Shown piece after piece: positions 7,488-14,169 of a DNA stretch of 32,824 bases. The DNA is from a virus. The notes under the pieces are model-generated. The model was not told where the DNA came from and made no database searches. It worked only from the letters and a program-made list of their open reading frames with translations. Position 1 is the first letter of the stretch. Each line of letters begins with the position of its first letter. The stretch is taken from positions 1 through 32,824 of IMG/VR virus record IMGVR_UViG_3300036770_001646. One strand, 5' to 3'. The translations under genes were made by a program, and so were the position numbers.

Positions 7488-8152
7488 TGATTCCCGTCAT
7501 AATCGTTCCAGTATTAAACCGTTACGACCTTTTAGAACGCTGTTTGCAATCCATTGATTATCCGGTGGAGACACTTATCGTGGTTGACAACGGTGGGCAA
7601 TCCACACTTCACGACTGGCCTTGGGTGATTGACCGTCGCCATGTCAAGAACTATCACGTCTGGTCAATGCCAACCAACCTTGGAGTTGCAACATCGTGGA
7701 ACCTAGGGATTAAGGCAACGCCATTGGCTAACGGCTGGATACTTCTTAACTCGGATGCTTACTTTTTGCCAGGGCAGTTACAGGTTTTCTACAATGATTG
7801 TCAGCCTGATTCGGTGACATTGACTCAGGCGCAGCCTGGTTGGTCTTGTGCGTGGGTTGGTGAGGAGCCGATTGCCAAGGTTGGTCTTTTTTGTGAGGCT
7901 TTTTATCCGGCGTACTTTGAGGATACGGATTGGCAGGAACGGGCTAAACGGTTGAACATACAGTTTTTCACTTCTGATGCTGGAATTATTCATGACAATT
8001 CTTCTACGATTCTGTCTGCACCAAAGTTAATGGAAAAGAACAATAAAAGTTTTGCTGCTAATGGTGCGCTTCATGCGATGCGTTGGCAGTCAGGGTTGCC
8101 TGATGCGGGTCATTGGGATTTAACACGACGAAGGGAACTCGGATGGGACTAA
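7487..8152 (+). CDS. Glycosyltransferase, GT-A fold (family 2-like)
   Basis: A 221-aa enzyme with the start of GT2 proteins: PVIIVPVLNRYDLLERCLQS, then IVVDNGGQ and the metal-binding region ILLNSDAYF (D-x-D-like, near residue 91). A later acidic block AYFEDTDWQERAKR resembles the ED motif that supplies the catalytic base. It is shorter than many GT2 enzymes but holds the whole catalytic core. Its ATG overlaps the homing endonuclease stop, and its own end overlaps the next start, so the cassette is probably translated together. Donor and acceptor cannot be read from sequence. Confidence 0.85.
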   Translation: MIPVIIVPVLNRYDLLERCLQSIDYPVETLIVVDNGGQSTLHDWPWVIDRRHVKNYHVWSMPTNLGVATSWNLGIKATPLANGWILLNSDAYFLPGQLQVFYNDCQPDSVTLTQAQPGWSCAWVGEEPIAKVGLFCEAFYPAYFEDTDWQERAKRLNIQFFTSDAGIIHDNSSTILSAPKLMEKNNKSFAANGALHAMRWQSGLPDAGHWDLTRRRELGWD

Positions 8153-8808
8153 GAGAATACGACCCAATGGACGACTATGAGAATCTGCATGAAGGCGAGA
8201 CCATCTATGTTCTCGGCTCAGGAGCAACACTCGACTATCTGACACCCGACTTCTTTGATGACAAGCTCACGATTGCGGTGAACTTCGTTGGCTCAGTATT
8301 CGGGTTGAAGGGTTACTACTGTTTCAGTCATTACCATCAGGACGCTAAGCATGAGGCAATGCGTGAAGACTGTATCGGTGTGTTTACCCCTGAGAGGGAG
8401 CATGGTACGGATGGGTCGTTTGGTGGGTTTATGCCGAACATCACCACGTTCGGTACTCGTACTGGCAGACCTGGTGCGTCGTTTGACCCGCACGATAAAG
8501 ATTGGCCTTGCTTGTCGGGGCAGTTGACTATCGGATCATCGAGCATTCATGGGGCGATGCACCTTGCAGCGCACATGGGAGCGAAGTTCATTGTTTTGGT
8601 TGGGGCTGACTGTGGTTCGTTGGGTGGGCGTGACAGGGTTGACGGTTATGTGTCAGGTGATTCGCCTTGGGGTTTGTATGAGATGCACCTTCGAGCGATG
8701 AAGCAACGGTTGTGGGATGTGTACTCATGCCAGGTGTATTCGTTGAACCCGTTTGTGAACTATTCGCTTGAGGGTGTTCAGTATCGTGGTGCTGCTTCAA
8801 TCAACTAG
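8143..8808 (+). CDS. MptE-like/DUF115-like protein of the glycosylation cassette
   Basis: A 221-aa protein starting MGLREYDPMDDYENLHEGET. The N-terminus has a Rossmann-like phosphate loop (IYVLGSGATLDYL) followed by LTIAVNFVG, and mid-protein segments LSGQLTIGSSSIHGAMHLAA and FIVLVGADCGS, a pattern seen in the 6-hydroxymethylpterin pyrophosphokinase MptE-like / DUF115 group that often lies beside glycosyltransferases. Its chemistry here is unknown; a nucleotide- or sugar-transfer role is inferred from neighbours. I chose ATG 8143 because AAGGGAAC precedes it by four bases; an in-frame ATG at 8113 lies deeper inside the upstream gene. It ends the cassette before the connector genes. Confidence 0.65.
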   Translation: MGLREYDPMDDYENLHEGETIYVLGSGATLDYLTPDFFDDKLTIAVNFVGSVFGLKGYYCFSHYHQDAKHEAMREDCIGVFTPEREHGTDGSFGGFMPNITTFGTRTGRPGASFDPHDKDWPCLSGQLTIGSSSIHGAMHLAAHMGAKFIVLVGADCGSLGGRDRVDGYVSGDSPWGLYEMHLRAMKQRLWDVYSCQVYSLNPFVNYSLEGVQYRGAASIN

Positions 8809-8820
8809 AATCGGAACACC

Positions 8821-9447
8821 ATGACGATCACCAATGGCTACGCAACCAGAAACCAAGTGAAGGCAGCTCTCCGCATTGGAACGGCTGACACCCTTGACGA
8901 TGAATTGATTGACTCTTGTGTTTCTTCAGCGTCTCGTCTGATTGATGGTTATTGCAACCGTCGCTTCTGGCAGACTGGTACTGCTGAGGCTCGTATCTAT
9001 CAGGCTGAGGATTCGTTCTACTGTTCCATTGATGACATCGCTGGGACTGCCATCACACTCAAAACTTCGTCACAGGCTGACGGAACTTTTGATGTGACAT
9101 GGAAGGTTTCTGATTATCAACTTGAACCGTTGAACGGAAACCTTGATGGGTTGACGTGGAGTTACGACAAGATTCGTGCTGTTGGTGATTATTTGTTCCC
9201 GACTGTTAATGCGAACTATGGTGAGCAGGCTTTGGTTCAGGTGACTGCTGTGTTTGGTTGGCCGGCTGTTCCTGATGCAGTAACTCAGGCAACGATCATC
9301 CAATCATCAAGACTTTTTAAGCGTCTGGACAGTCCACTAGGCGTAGCCGGATTTGGCGATCTCGGTGCTATCCGTGTGTCTCGATACCTTGACCCTGATA
9401 TGGCTCAGTTGGTTGAACCGTATCGTCGTATGCGGATTTTTGCATGA
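8821..9447 (+). CDS. Head-tail connector (gp6/adaptor-like)
   Basis: A 208-aa protein. The N-terminal helical block (TRNQVKAALRIGTADTLDDE...CVSSASRLIDGYCNRRFW) is the standard layout of gp6-like head-tail connectors that bind under the portal. The middle is beta-rich, and the C-terminal half returns to AVTQATIIQSSRLFKRLDSP, typical of these proteins. There is no strong Shine-Dalgarno; TAGAAT formed on the previous stop codon lies nine bases before the ATG and could be a -10 element. The end overlaps the next gene by ATGA. Confidence 0.85.
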   Translation: MTITNGYATRNQVKAALRIGTADTLDDELIDSCVSSASRLIDGYCNRRFWQTGTAEARIYQAEDSFYCSIDDIAGTAITLKTSSQADGTFDVTWKVSDYQLEPLNGNLDGLTWSYDKIRAVGDYLFPTVNANYGEQALVQVTAVFGWPAVPDAVTQATIIQSSRLFKRLDSPLGVAGFGDLGAIRVSRYLDPDMAQLVEPYRRMRIFA

Positions 9448-9851
9448 GTTATTCTGTCACCGATATCAAGACTGGTATTGCTAACGCGCTTGCCACGATC
9501 CCAGGCTTGAGGGCTTATGCCCAGCAACCGGACAATCTGAATGCTCCGTTCGCTTGGCCTATGTTGGATTCAATTACCTATAACGGGGCGATGCGTGGCG
9601 GGTTGGTGACCCATATTTTCGTGGTGTCTGTGGTTGTCGGTAGGTCTGCGGAGCGTACAGCTCAGACTGCTTTGGATGGGTATTTGTCTTATGAGGGTAC
9701 GACTTCGGTTCGTGCAGCGTTGGAAGCTGACAGGTCGTTGGGTGGGGTGGTTCAGAACTTGCTGGTTGAGTCTGCTTCAAATATCTCCACGATGGATGGC
9801 AACGATGCGACCTATCTGATGGTTGACTTCCGTGTGGTGGTGTACGCTTAG
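9444..9851 (+). CDS. Tail terminator/tail completion-like protein
   Basis: A 135-aa protein coupled to the connector by ATGA. It begins with a helix that includes IANALATIPGLRAYA, followed by beta strands with two hydrophobic blocks (THIFVVSVVVG and TYLMVDFRVVVYA) and a central helix AQTALDGYLS. This order and length match small neck or tail-terminator proteins that cap the tail tube and join it to the head. Position between connector and tail tube supports the call; the exact neck role is inferred. Confidence 0.7.
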   Translation: MSYSVTDIKTGIANALATIPGLRAYAQQPDNLNAPFAWPMLDSITYNGAMRGGLVTHIFVVSVVVGRSAERTAQTALDGYLSYEGTTSVRAALEADRSLGGVVQNLLVESASNISTMDGNDATYLMVDFRVVVYA

Positions 9852-9881
9852 TTGATACACATTCCTGCGAGCGTGTAGAGT
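9852..9881 (+). promoter_or_regulatory. Possible promoter upstream of the tail tube gene
   Basis: TTGATA (9852-9857), an 18-base spacer and TAGAGT (9876-9881) resemble a sigma-70-type promoter and lie about 45 bases before the tail tube ATG. The match is moderate (five of six and four of six to consensus). The 74-base gap is unusually long for this operon, which is why I looked. The gene itself has a good Shine-Dalgarno (AGGCAGGAG, 9910-9918). Confidence 0.35.
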
Positions 9882-9925
9882 TTCAGTAGTAAATCTTCGA
9901 GTGCCGGAAGGCAGGAGTCACAAAC

Positions 9926-10351
9926 ATGGCAAAGCAAGTTCTCACTAACGTGGCGGTCACCTTCGGTACAGCTGCAACCGACATCACTTCATACGTTGCA
10001 TCAGTAACGCTCAACCTGTCAAAGGCTGAGGTCGCTACAACTTCGTTCGGTTCATCGGGTGCGGTTACCCGTATCGCAGGTCTTGCAGACAACTCAATCA
10101 CACTTGATTTGCATCAGGATTACCCAACGATTGAGAAGTTGTTCTACGATGCTTGGGCTAACGGTACTGCTGTACCGATGACGGTGAAGCCAAACGGAAC
10201 TGCTGCTGCTTCAAGCACAAACCCACAGTACGCATTCAATGTGCTTCCTTTGACTTGGACTCCTGTTGCTGGTGCTGTTGGCGATCTTGCAACTGCTTCA
10301 GTCACCTACCCAATCGATGGTGCTGTAACTAAGACTGGTACTGGCGCATAA
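9926..10351 (+). CDS. Major tail tube protein
   Basis: A 141-aa, Ala/Thr/Val-rich beta protein with no charged enzyme-like motifs. Segments TNVAVTFGTAATDITSYVAS, TRIAGLADNSITLDLHQDY and a C-terminal hairpin fit the tail tube fold, which stacks in hexameric rings to form the tail shaft. The final residues (AVTKTGTGA) are flexible. It has its own strong ribosome-binding site and is followed by the tail chaperones, the usual order in long-tailed phages. Confidence 0.85.
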   Translation: MAKQVLTNVAVTFGTAATDITSYVASVTLNLSKAEVATTSFGSSGAVTRIAGLADNSITLDLHQDYPTIEKLFYDAWANGTAVPMTVKPNGTAAASSTNPQYAFNVLPLTWTPVAGAVGDLATASVTYPIDGAVTKTGTGA

Positions 10352-10380
10352 CTTTTAACCCTTAACCCTGCGGAGGAAAA

Positions 10381-10671
10381 ATGAAAATAGCGTTAGAAAT
10401 AACTTCTGCTTTGGATTCGTCCAAGCGAACCATCATGGCAACATTCCCAGACTTTATTGCGTTTGAAAAAAAGTTCAACAAGAGTGTCGCCAAGTTTGAA
10501 GCCGAACTAACTTTGACTGACCTTGCATATATCGCATGGCATTCTGAACATCGTCAGAAGAAGACGGGTCTTGATTTTGATTCGTGGATTAACGATGTTG
10601 AGACTTTGGAGTTGGGGGATCAAGCTAACGCTGTGATCGTCCCTTTGGAGACCAGTCAGCGCATTGGATGA
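10381..10671 (+). CDS. Tail assembly chaperone, short form (gpG-like)
   Basis: A 96-aa protein with strong ribosome-binding site CGGAGGAAAA. Segments FPDFIAFEKKFNKSVAKFEA and LTDLAYIAWHSEHRQKKTGL are typical of actinophage tail assembly chaperones that coat the tape measure during tail building. It lies between tail tube and tape measure, as expected. Near its end is a CCCTTTG heptamer in the right phase for a -1 frameshift, which would yield a longer fusion with the next small reading frame. Its TGA overlaps that frame's ATG. Confidence 0.88.
   Translation: MKIALEITSALDSSKRTIMATFPDFIAFEKKFNKSVAKFEAELTLTDLAYIAWHSEHRQKKTGLDFDSWINDVETLELGDQANAVIVPLETSQRIG
10641..10647 (+). other. Probable -1 programmed frameshift site CCCTTTG
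   Basis: The heptamer is read C-CCT-TTG in the chaperone frame, a perfect X-XXY-YYZ slippery sequence. Slippage back one base leads into the downstream frame as ...F-GDQSAHWMMAYLSVETG..., which stays open to 10790. The downstream frame has a TAA at 10626-10628, so any shift must happen after that point, and this heptamer fits the short allowed window. The predicted fusion is 89 plus 47 residues, 136 aa. Confidence 0.8.
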
Positions 10672-10790
10672 TGGCGTACCTGTCCGTCGAGACAGGGATC
10701 GCTCCATCGGTGTTGCTGGCAGAAGACCCTCGAATGTTGTTCACGATGTTTGCTTATTTGCGTTGGAGAGCAATTCATCTCAACAAGTAG
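10668..10790 (+). CDS. Tail assembly chaperone, frameshift extension (gpT-like)
   Basis: An open frame of 40 codons from its first ATG, encoding MAYLSVETGIAPSVLLAEDP then RMLFTMFAYLRWRAIHLNK. This is the typical second half of the gpG-GT chaperone of long-tailed phages (short helical domain, ETG...P turn, ML..M..YLR helix). It is probably made mainly as a -1 frameshift fusion to the preceding protein rather than from its own ATG, which has no good ribosome-binding site. It is too short to be found by usual length cut-offs. Confidence 0.8.
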   Translation: MMAYLSVETGIAPSVLLAEDPRMLFTMFAYLRWRAIHLNK

Positions 10791-10799
10791 TCTGTTGTG

Positions 10800-11318
10800 A
10801 TGGCGGTTTTTGGTAGAGCAGGTCAAGTCACAATTACTGGTGGCAATCAACCGGTAGAGATTGTTGGTCTTGCAAACTTTTTGCGTGACGCTGCGAAGGC
10901 TGACGAACGGTTCAATACTGAGATGCGTAAGGCTGCCCAGCAGGTCGCAGAGAATCTGAATGAGAAGGCTAAGGCTGAGGCTACGACTGTCACCCGTTCC
11001 CGTCAGGCAACTGAGGTGATGAAAGGGATGCGGGCTAGGCGTGACCGTATCCCGACAATTAAGTTGAGTGAGAAGTCTGCGTTCGTTTCTAAGTCGAATC
11101 CGAACAGGAAGCGCAAGCGCAAGGTGACTAGGGGTGACGTGTTCTTTGGTGCCGAGTTCGGTGGTCAGGCTAGGCCTCGGACTCAGCAGTTCTTGCGTCA
11201 TCGTGGCAGGTCAGGTTATTTCTTCTGGCAGACCGTCCGTAAAGAGAAGGGCAACATCGCCAAAGAATATCTGGATGCAATCCAGAAGGTTCTCAACACT
11301 CTGAAGGATGGTTCTTGA
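10800..11318 (+). CDS. HK97 gp10-like minor head-tail/tail protein
   Basis: A 172-aa, strongly basic protein. It starts with beta segment GQVTITGGNQPVEIVGLAN, then a helical region FLRDAAKADERFNTEMRKAA followed by more helix, and a C-terminal FFGAEFGGQARPRTQQFLRH motif (hydrophobic 'F.G.EFG' region) seen in HK97-gp10-like proteins of the head-tail junction. Here it lies between the chaperones and the primase-like gene rather than beside the connector. ATG 10800 is preferred; GTG 10797 is one codon earlier. No Shine-Dalgarno is visible; TAGTCT on the previous stop lies six bases upstream. Confidence 0.7.
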   Translation: MAVFGRAGQVTITGGNQPVEIVGLANFLRDAAKADERFNTEMRKAAQQVAENLNEKAKAEATTVTRSRQATEVMKGMRARRDRIPTIKLSEKSAFVSKSNPNRKRKRKVTRGDVFFGAEFGGQARPRTQQFLRHRGRSGYFFWQTVRKEKGNIAKEYLDAIQKVLNTLKDGS

Positions 11319-11338
11319 CTTTGATTTAGTTTCCTGTA

Positions 11339-11355
11339 CCCTCTAGGTAGGAGGG
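11339..11355 (+). promoter_or_regulatory. Hairpin that could mask a ribosome-binding site
   Basis: CCCTC (11339-11343) can pair with GAGGG (11351-11355) around the loop TAGGTAG. The right arm contains most of the Shine-Dalgarno AGGAGG of the gene starting at 11359, so folding would hide it. The stem is only five pairs but all but one are G-C. Inference from sequence pairing only. Confidence 0.45.
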
Positions 11356-11358
11356 CGT

Positions 11359-12069
11359 ATGGCTGTTTTATTTGCTAACACTAAGTCGATATATCCGAAG
11401 CGGTTCGCTTCGTCTTGGGAACAACTCAAAGAGCTGTTGTCGTTCCATGAGGAGAATGCTGTCAAGGCTGCGGGGGCGTTGTGGTCTCCGGTTGAGTATG
11501 ACCAGGGTACGACTAGAGGTAACCGTAACGTCAGGTTTGTTGAGGCGTTGGTTGTGGACATGGACGGTGAAGCGTTTGATGAGGCGCGGTTGGATGGGTT
11601 GGAATGGTTTGCGTATTCCACCTATTCGCATCGTTTAGATGACCCTCACTATCACCTCGTTTTGCCGTTAGCGGAGAAGGTGCCTGCTTCGTTGTGGCGG
11701 GTTGTGTGGGCTGAGTTGCATGACCGTATCGGGTTGGTCGGTGACCCTCAGACTAAAGACCCTGCTCGTATTTTCTATCTACCTCAACATGCACCCGATC
11801 AGCCGTTTGAGTTCCATGAGGGTCATGGTGTGTTGTTGGATTCGTCGTTCAGGTTGGATGTTGAACCTGTCATCAATCCTGTGTCGCCTCGCTCAAAGCA
11901 GGTTCGTCAGCCTCGTGCGCGTCGTGCTGGTTCAGAGATGATGAGTGAGGCTTGGTGGAATGCGCCTGTTGATATTTCTCGTTGGGATGGCCTGACAGGG
12001 AAGGCTTTGTATTCTGCGATGCTGGATGAGTTCAACGCTTTACTGAATGGGTTGTCTGTTATTGAGTAG
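11359..12069 (+). CDS. Orphan primase-like (archaeo-eukaryotic primase type) protein
   Basis: A 236-aa protein whose core matches the replication-initiator/AEP primase pattern: a metal-binding D67-M-D69 in ALVVDMDGE, then Y-S-T-Y-S-H91, HYH99LVLPL, and a KDPAR137IFYLPQ block. These correspond to the DxD, sxH and basic motifs of the nucleotidyl-transfer site. The C-terminal 60 residues are basic then helical and lack any helicase motif. The prim-pol at 28335 is a different protein. Its place between a minor tail gene and the tape measure is very unusual for a replication enzyme. It could be a primer-making enzyme, a nicking or initiator relative, or a repurposed fold; activity is inferred from motifs alone. 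Confidence 0.62.
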   Translation: MAVLFANTKSIYPKRFASSWEQLKELLSFHEENAVKAAGALWSPVEYDQGTTRGNRNVRFVEALVVDMDGEAFDEARLDGLEWFAYSTYSHRLDDPHYHLVLPLAEKVPASLWRVVWAELHDRIGLVGDPQTKDPARIFYLPQHAPDQPFEFHEGHGVLLDSSFRLDVEPVINPVSPRSKQVRQPRARRAGSEMMSEAWWNAPVDISRWDGLTGKALYSAMLDEFNALLNGLSVIE

Positions 12070-12078
12070 AATCGTCGC

Positions 12079-14169
12079 ATGGCTGGTGAGCGGACGTTCG
12101 TTGTTAAGTTTATTTCCGATGTTGCAGGTGCCACCAAAGGCATCAAATCGGTTGGCGGGGAACTAGGCGCATTAGGAAAAAAACTTGGGTTAAGCCTTCC
12201 ATCGTTCAAACAGGTTGCTATTGCTAGTGCTGCTGCCACCGGTGCTATCGCAGCGGGCTTATTCAAAGCATCTCAAGCAGCAGCCGAAGACCAAAAATCT
12301 CAAGCCCTGTTAGCCGATCAGTTAATCAAAACTACTGGAGCAACCACAGCACAGATTCGCCAGGTTGAGGAATACATTGATGTCACTCAACGTGCTACTG
12401 GTATTGCTGATGACCAGTTGAGGCCTGCTATAGCCACGTTGACTCGTGCGACTGGAGATTCGACTAAGGCTCAAGAGTTGCTTGGTTTGGCGTTAGACAT
12501 CTCTGCTGGTTCAGGTAAGGAACTTGAGACTGTAACTTTGGCTTTGGCTAAGGGCGTTAACGGTAACGTCGGTGCATTCACCAGGCTTGGTATTCCACTT
12601 GATGCCAACATTATTAAGACAAAAGATTTTGCTGCAGCTCAAGAAGTTTTGAGCAAGCAGTTTGGGGGTGCTTCGGCTGTTGCTGCGGGAACCTTTGAAG
12701 GTCAGATGAAACGATTGAATATCGTTATTGGTGAAGCGATTGAGTCTATCGGTTATGCGATTCTTAATAGTGACAGGTTCAAGGATGTGATGCAGAACCT
12801 TCCAAACGCTGTTCAGGCTGCGATTGATGCTTTCGGAACTGGTGGATTCTCAGGTGCTTTGAATGCCTTTGCAGATAATTTGGGATACACCGGTGCGCAA
12901 GTGAAGCTGAAATTGCTTGCGATGAAGGCAGAGTTCTTTGACTTTGTTGATGGTGTGACCCGTGCGCTTCAACTGATAAGCCTTCCAATCAACCTTCTAT
13001 TCGGGACGATCAACTCAATCGCTGGTACGGAACTTCGTATTTCTACACCAGCAGATACCAAGAAACAGTTAGATGATGCGAACGCTGCTTTGGCTGAGCA
13101 AAAGAAAGTTGTTGAAGAGTTAGGCATCATCTACAACGAAAACACCCGTAAGACTAGAGCTACTGGCGCTGAGTCTTCTCGATGGACAGATATCGCTAGA
13201 TCGCTTGGTTCAACTATTGAGGTGACCACTTCTAGTGTTAATGGGCTTGGTGGCGGTGTTAAGAAAACTGGTGATGCACTTAAGACTGCTAGTGAAAAAC
13301 TGAAGTCTTATAGTGATTCTTTGAAGTCCACGACTTCGGCACAGAAGTCATTCAATGATGCTCAGAGGGGTGCTGTTAAGGCCACTAGATCAAAGGCTGA
13401 TGCTGATCTTGCTGTTGCTGATGCTCAAGCAAAATTGGCTCAGATTTCGCAAGGCTTCGGTGTGGGTTCACCGGAGGCGTTGGCTGCGCAGGCTCAGTTG
13501 GCTAGGGCGCAACGTGCGCAGGAGCGGGCTGTGTATGCGATTGAGGAGGCTGTTTTCTCGGTTGCTGATGCTGAGAAGAATCTTGCTGAGGTTCGTAGTG
13601 ATCCTGAGTCTTCGCCTATGGATATTCGTCGTGCGGAGATTAGTTTGGCTGAGGCCAAGTTGGCTGTTTCTGACGCTACTGATTCTCAAACGGAATCCAC
13701 TAAAGAATTGAATGACCAACAACGGTTGTTGAATGAAGCAATTTTTGGTGCCACGATTGGTTCGATTGTTTATGATGACGCTTTGGAGGCGGTCAATAAT
13801 GCGAAGGAGCGTCAGGCTGAGGCTGCTGAAGCTTTAGCTGATGCGCTTGAACGTGAGAAGGATGCGCAGAATAGGTTGAATGATTCCATCAAAGCGACTA
13901 TAGATTTGATGGCAAAGTATCCGAAGGTTTTGGGTGGGATGCCTAACCCGATGGCAAACCTTGTTCCTGATAGCACTTTGGCAAATAATGCTTCAAGCCT
14001 CTTTAATGGTGGCGGTATGGGGAATGTCAACATCGAGGTCAACGCTGGGTTGGGTGCTAGTGGGATTGAGATTGGTCAGGAAATTGACCAGTACTTGCGT
14101 GAATATCTTGGCTTCTCTGGTCAGACGTTCTCGTTCGGTTCTATCGGGAACTTTGTTGGCGTTAGATAA
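12079..14169 (+). CDS. Tail tape measure protein
   Basis: A 696-aa protein that sets tail length and is ejected into the cell. The N-terminus (FVVKFISDVAGATKGIKSVG) and an Ala/Gly-rich hydrophobic stretch (residues 45-65) are typical. Residues 75-230 form the conserved helical domain (ALLADQLIKTTGATTAQIRQ..., ALAKGVNGNVGAFTRLGIPL). Residues 400-620 are long coiled coils rich in Ala, Glu, Lys and Gln. I see no peptidase or muramidase motif. At the usual 0.15 nm per residue the tail would be about 100 nm. Its TAA overlaps the next ATG; TAGAAT lies six bases before its own ATG and no Shine-Dalgarno is visible. Confidence 0.92.
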   Translation: MAGERTFVVKFISDVAGATKGIKSVGGELGALGKKLGLSLPSFKQVAIASAAATGAIAAGLFKASQAAAEDQKSQALLADQLIKTTGATTAQIRQVEEYIDVTQRATGIADDQLRPAIATLTRATGDSTKAQELLGLALDISAGSGKELETVTLALAKGVNGNVGAFTRLGIPLDANIIKTKDFAAAQEVLSKQFGGASAVAAGTFEGQMKRLNIVIGEAIESIGYAILNSDRFKDVMQNLPNAVQAAIDAFGTGGFSGALNAFADNLGYTGAQVKLKLLAMKAEFFDFVDGVTRALQLISLPINLLFGTINSIAGTELRISTPADTKKQLDDANAALAEQKKVVEELGIIYNENTRKTRATGAESSRWTDIARSLGSTIEVTTSSVNGLGGGVKKTGDALKTASEKLKSYSDSLKSTTSAQKSFNDAQRGAVKATRSKADADLAVADAQAKLAQISQGFGVGSPEALAAQAQLARAQRAQERAVYAIEEAVFSVADAEKNLAEVRSDPESSPMDIRRAEISLAEAKLAVSDATDSQTESTKELNDQQRLLNEAIFGATIGSIVYDDALEAVNNAKERQAEAAEALADALEREKDAQNRLNDSIKATIDLMAKYPKVLGGMPNPMANLVPDSTLANNASSLFNGGGMGNVNIEVNAGLGASGIEIGQEIDQYLREYLGFSGQTFSFGSIGNFVGVR

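Noticed and set aside
10656-11201. Minus-strand frame of 181 codons opposite the chaperone extension and gp10-like gene
   Set aside because: No motif, low-complexity Ser/Leu/Arg composition, and both plus-strand genes are convincing.
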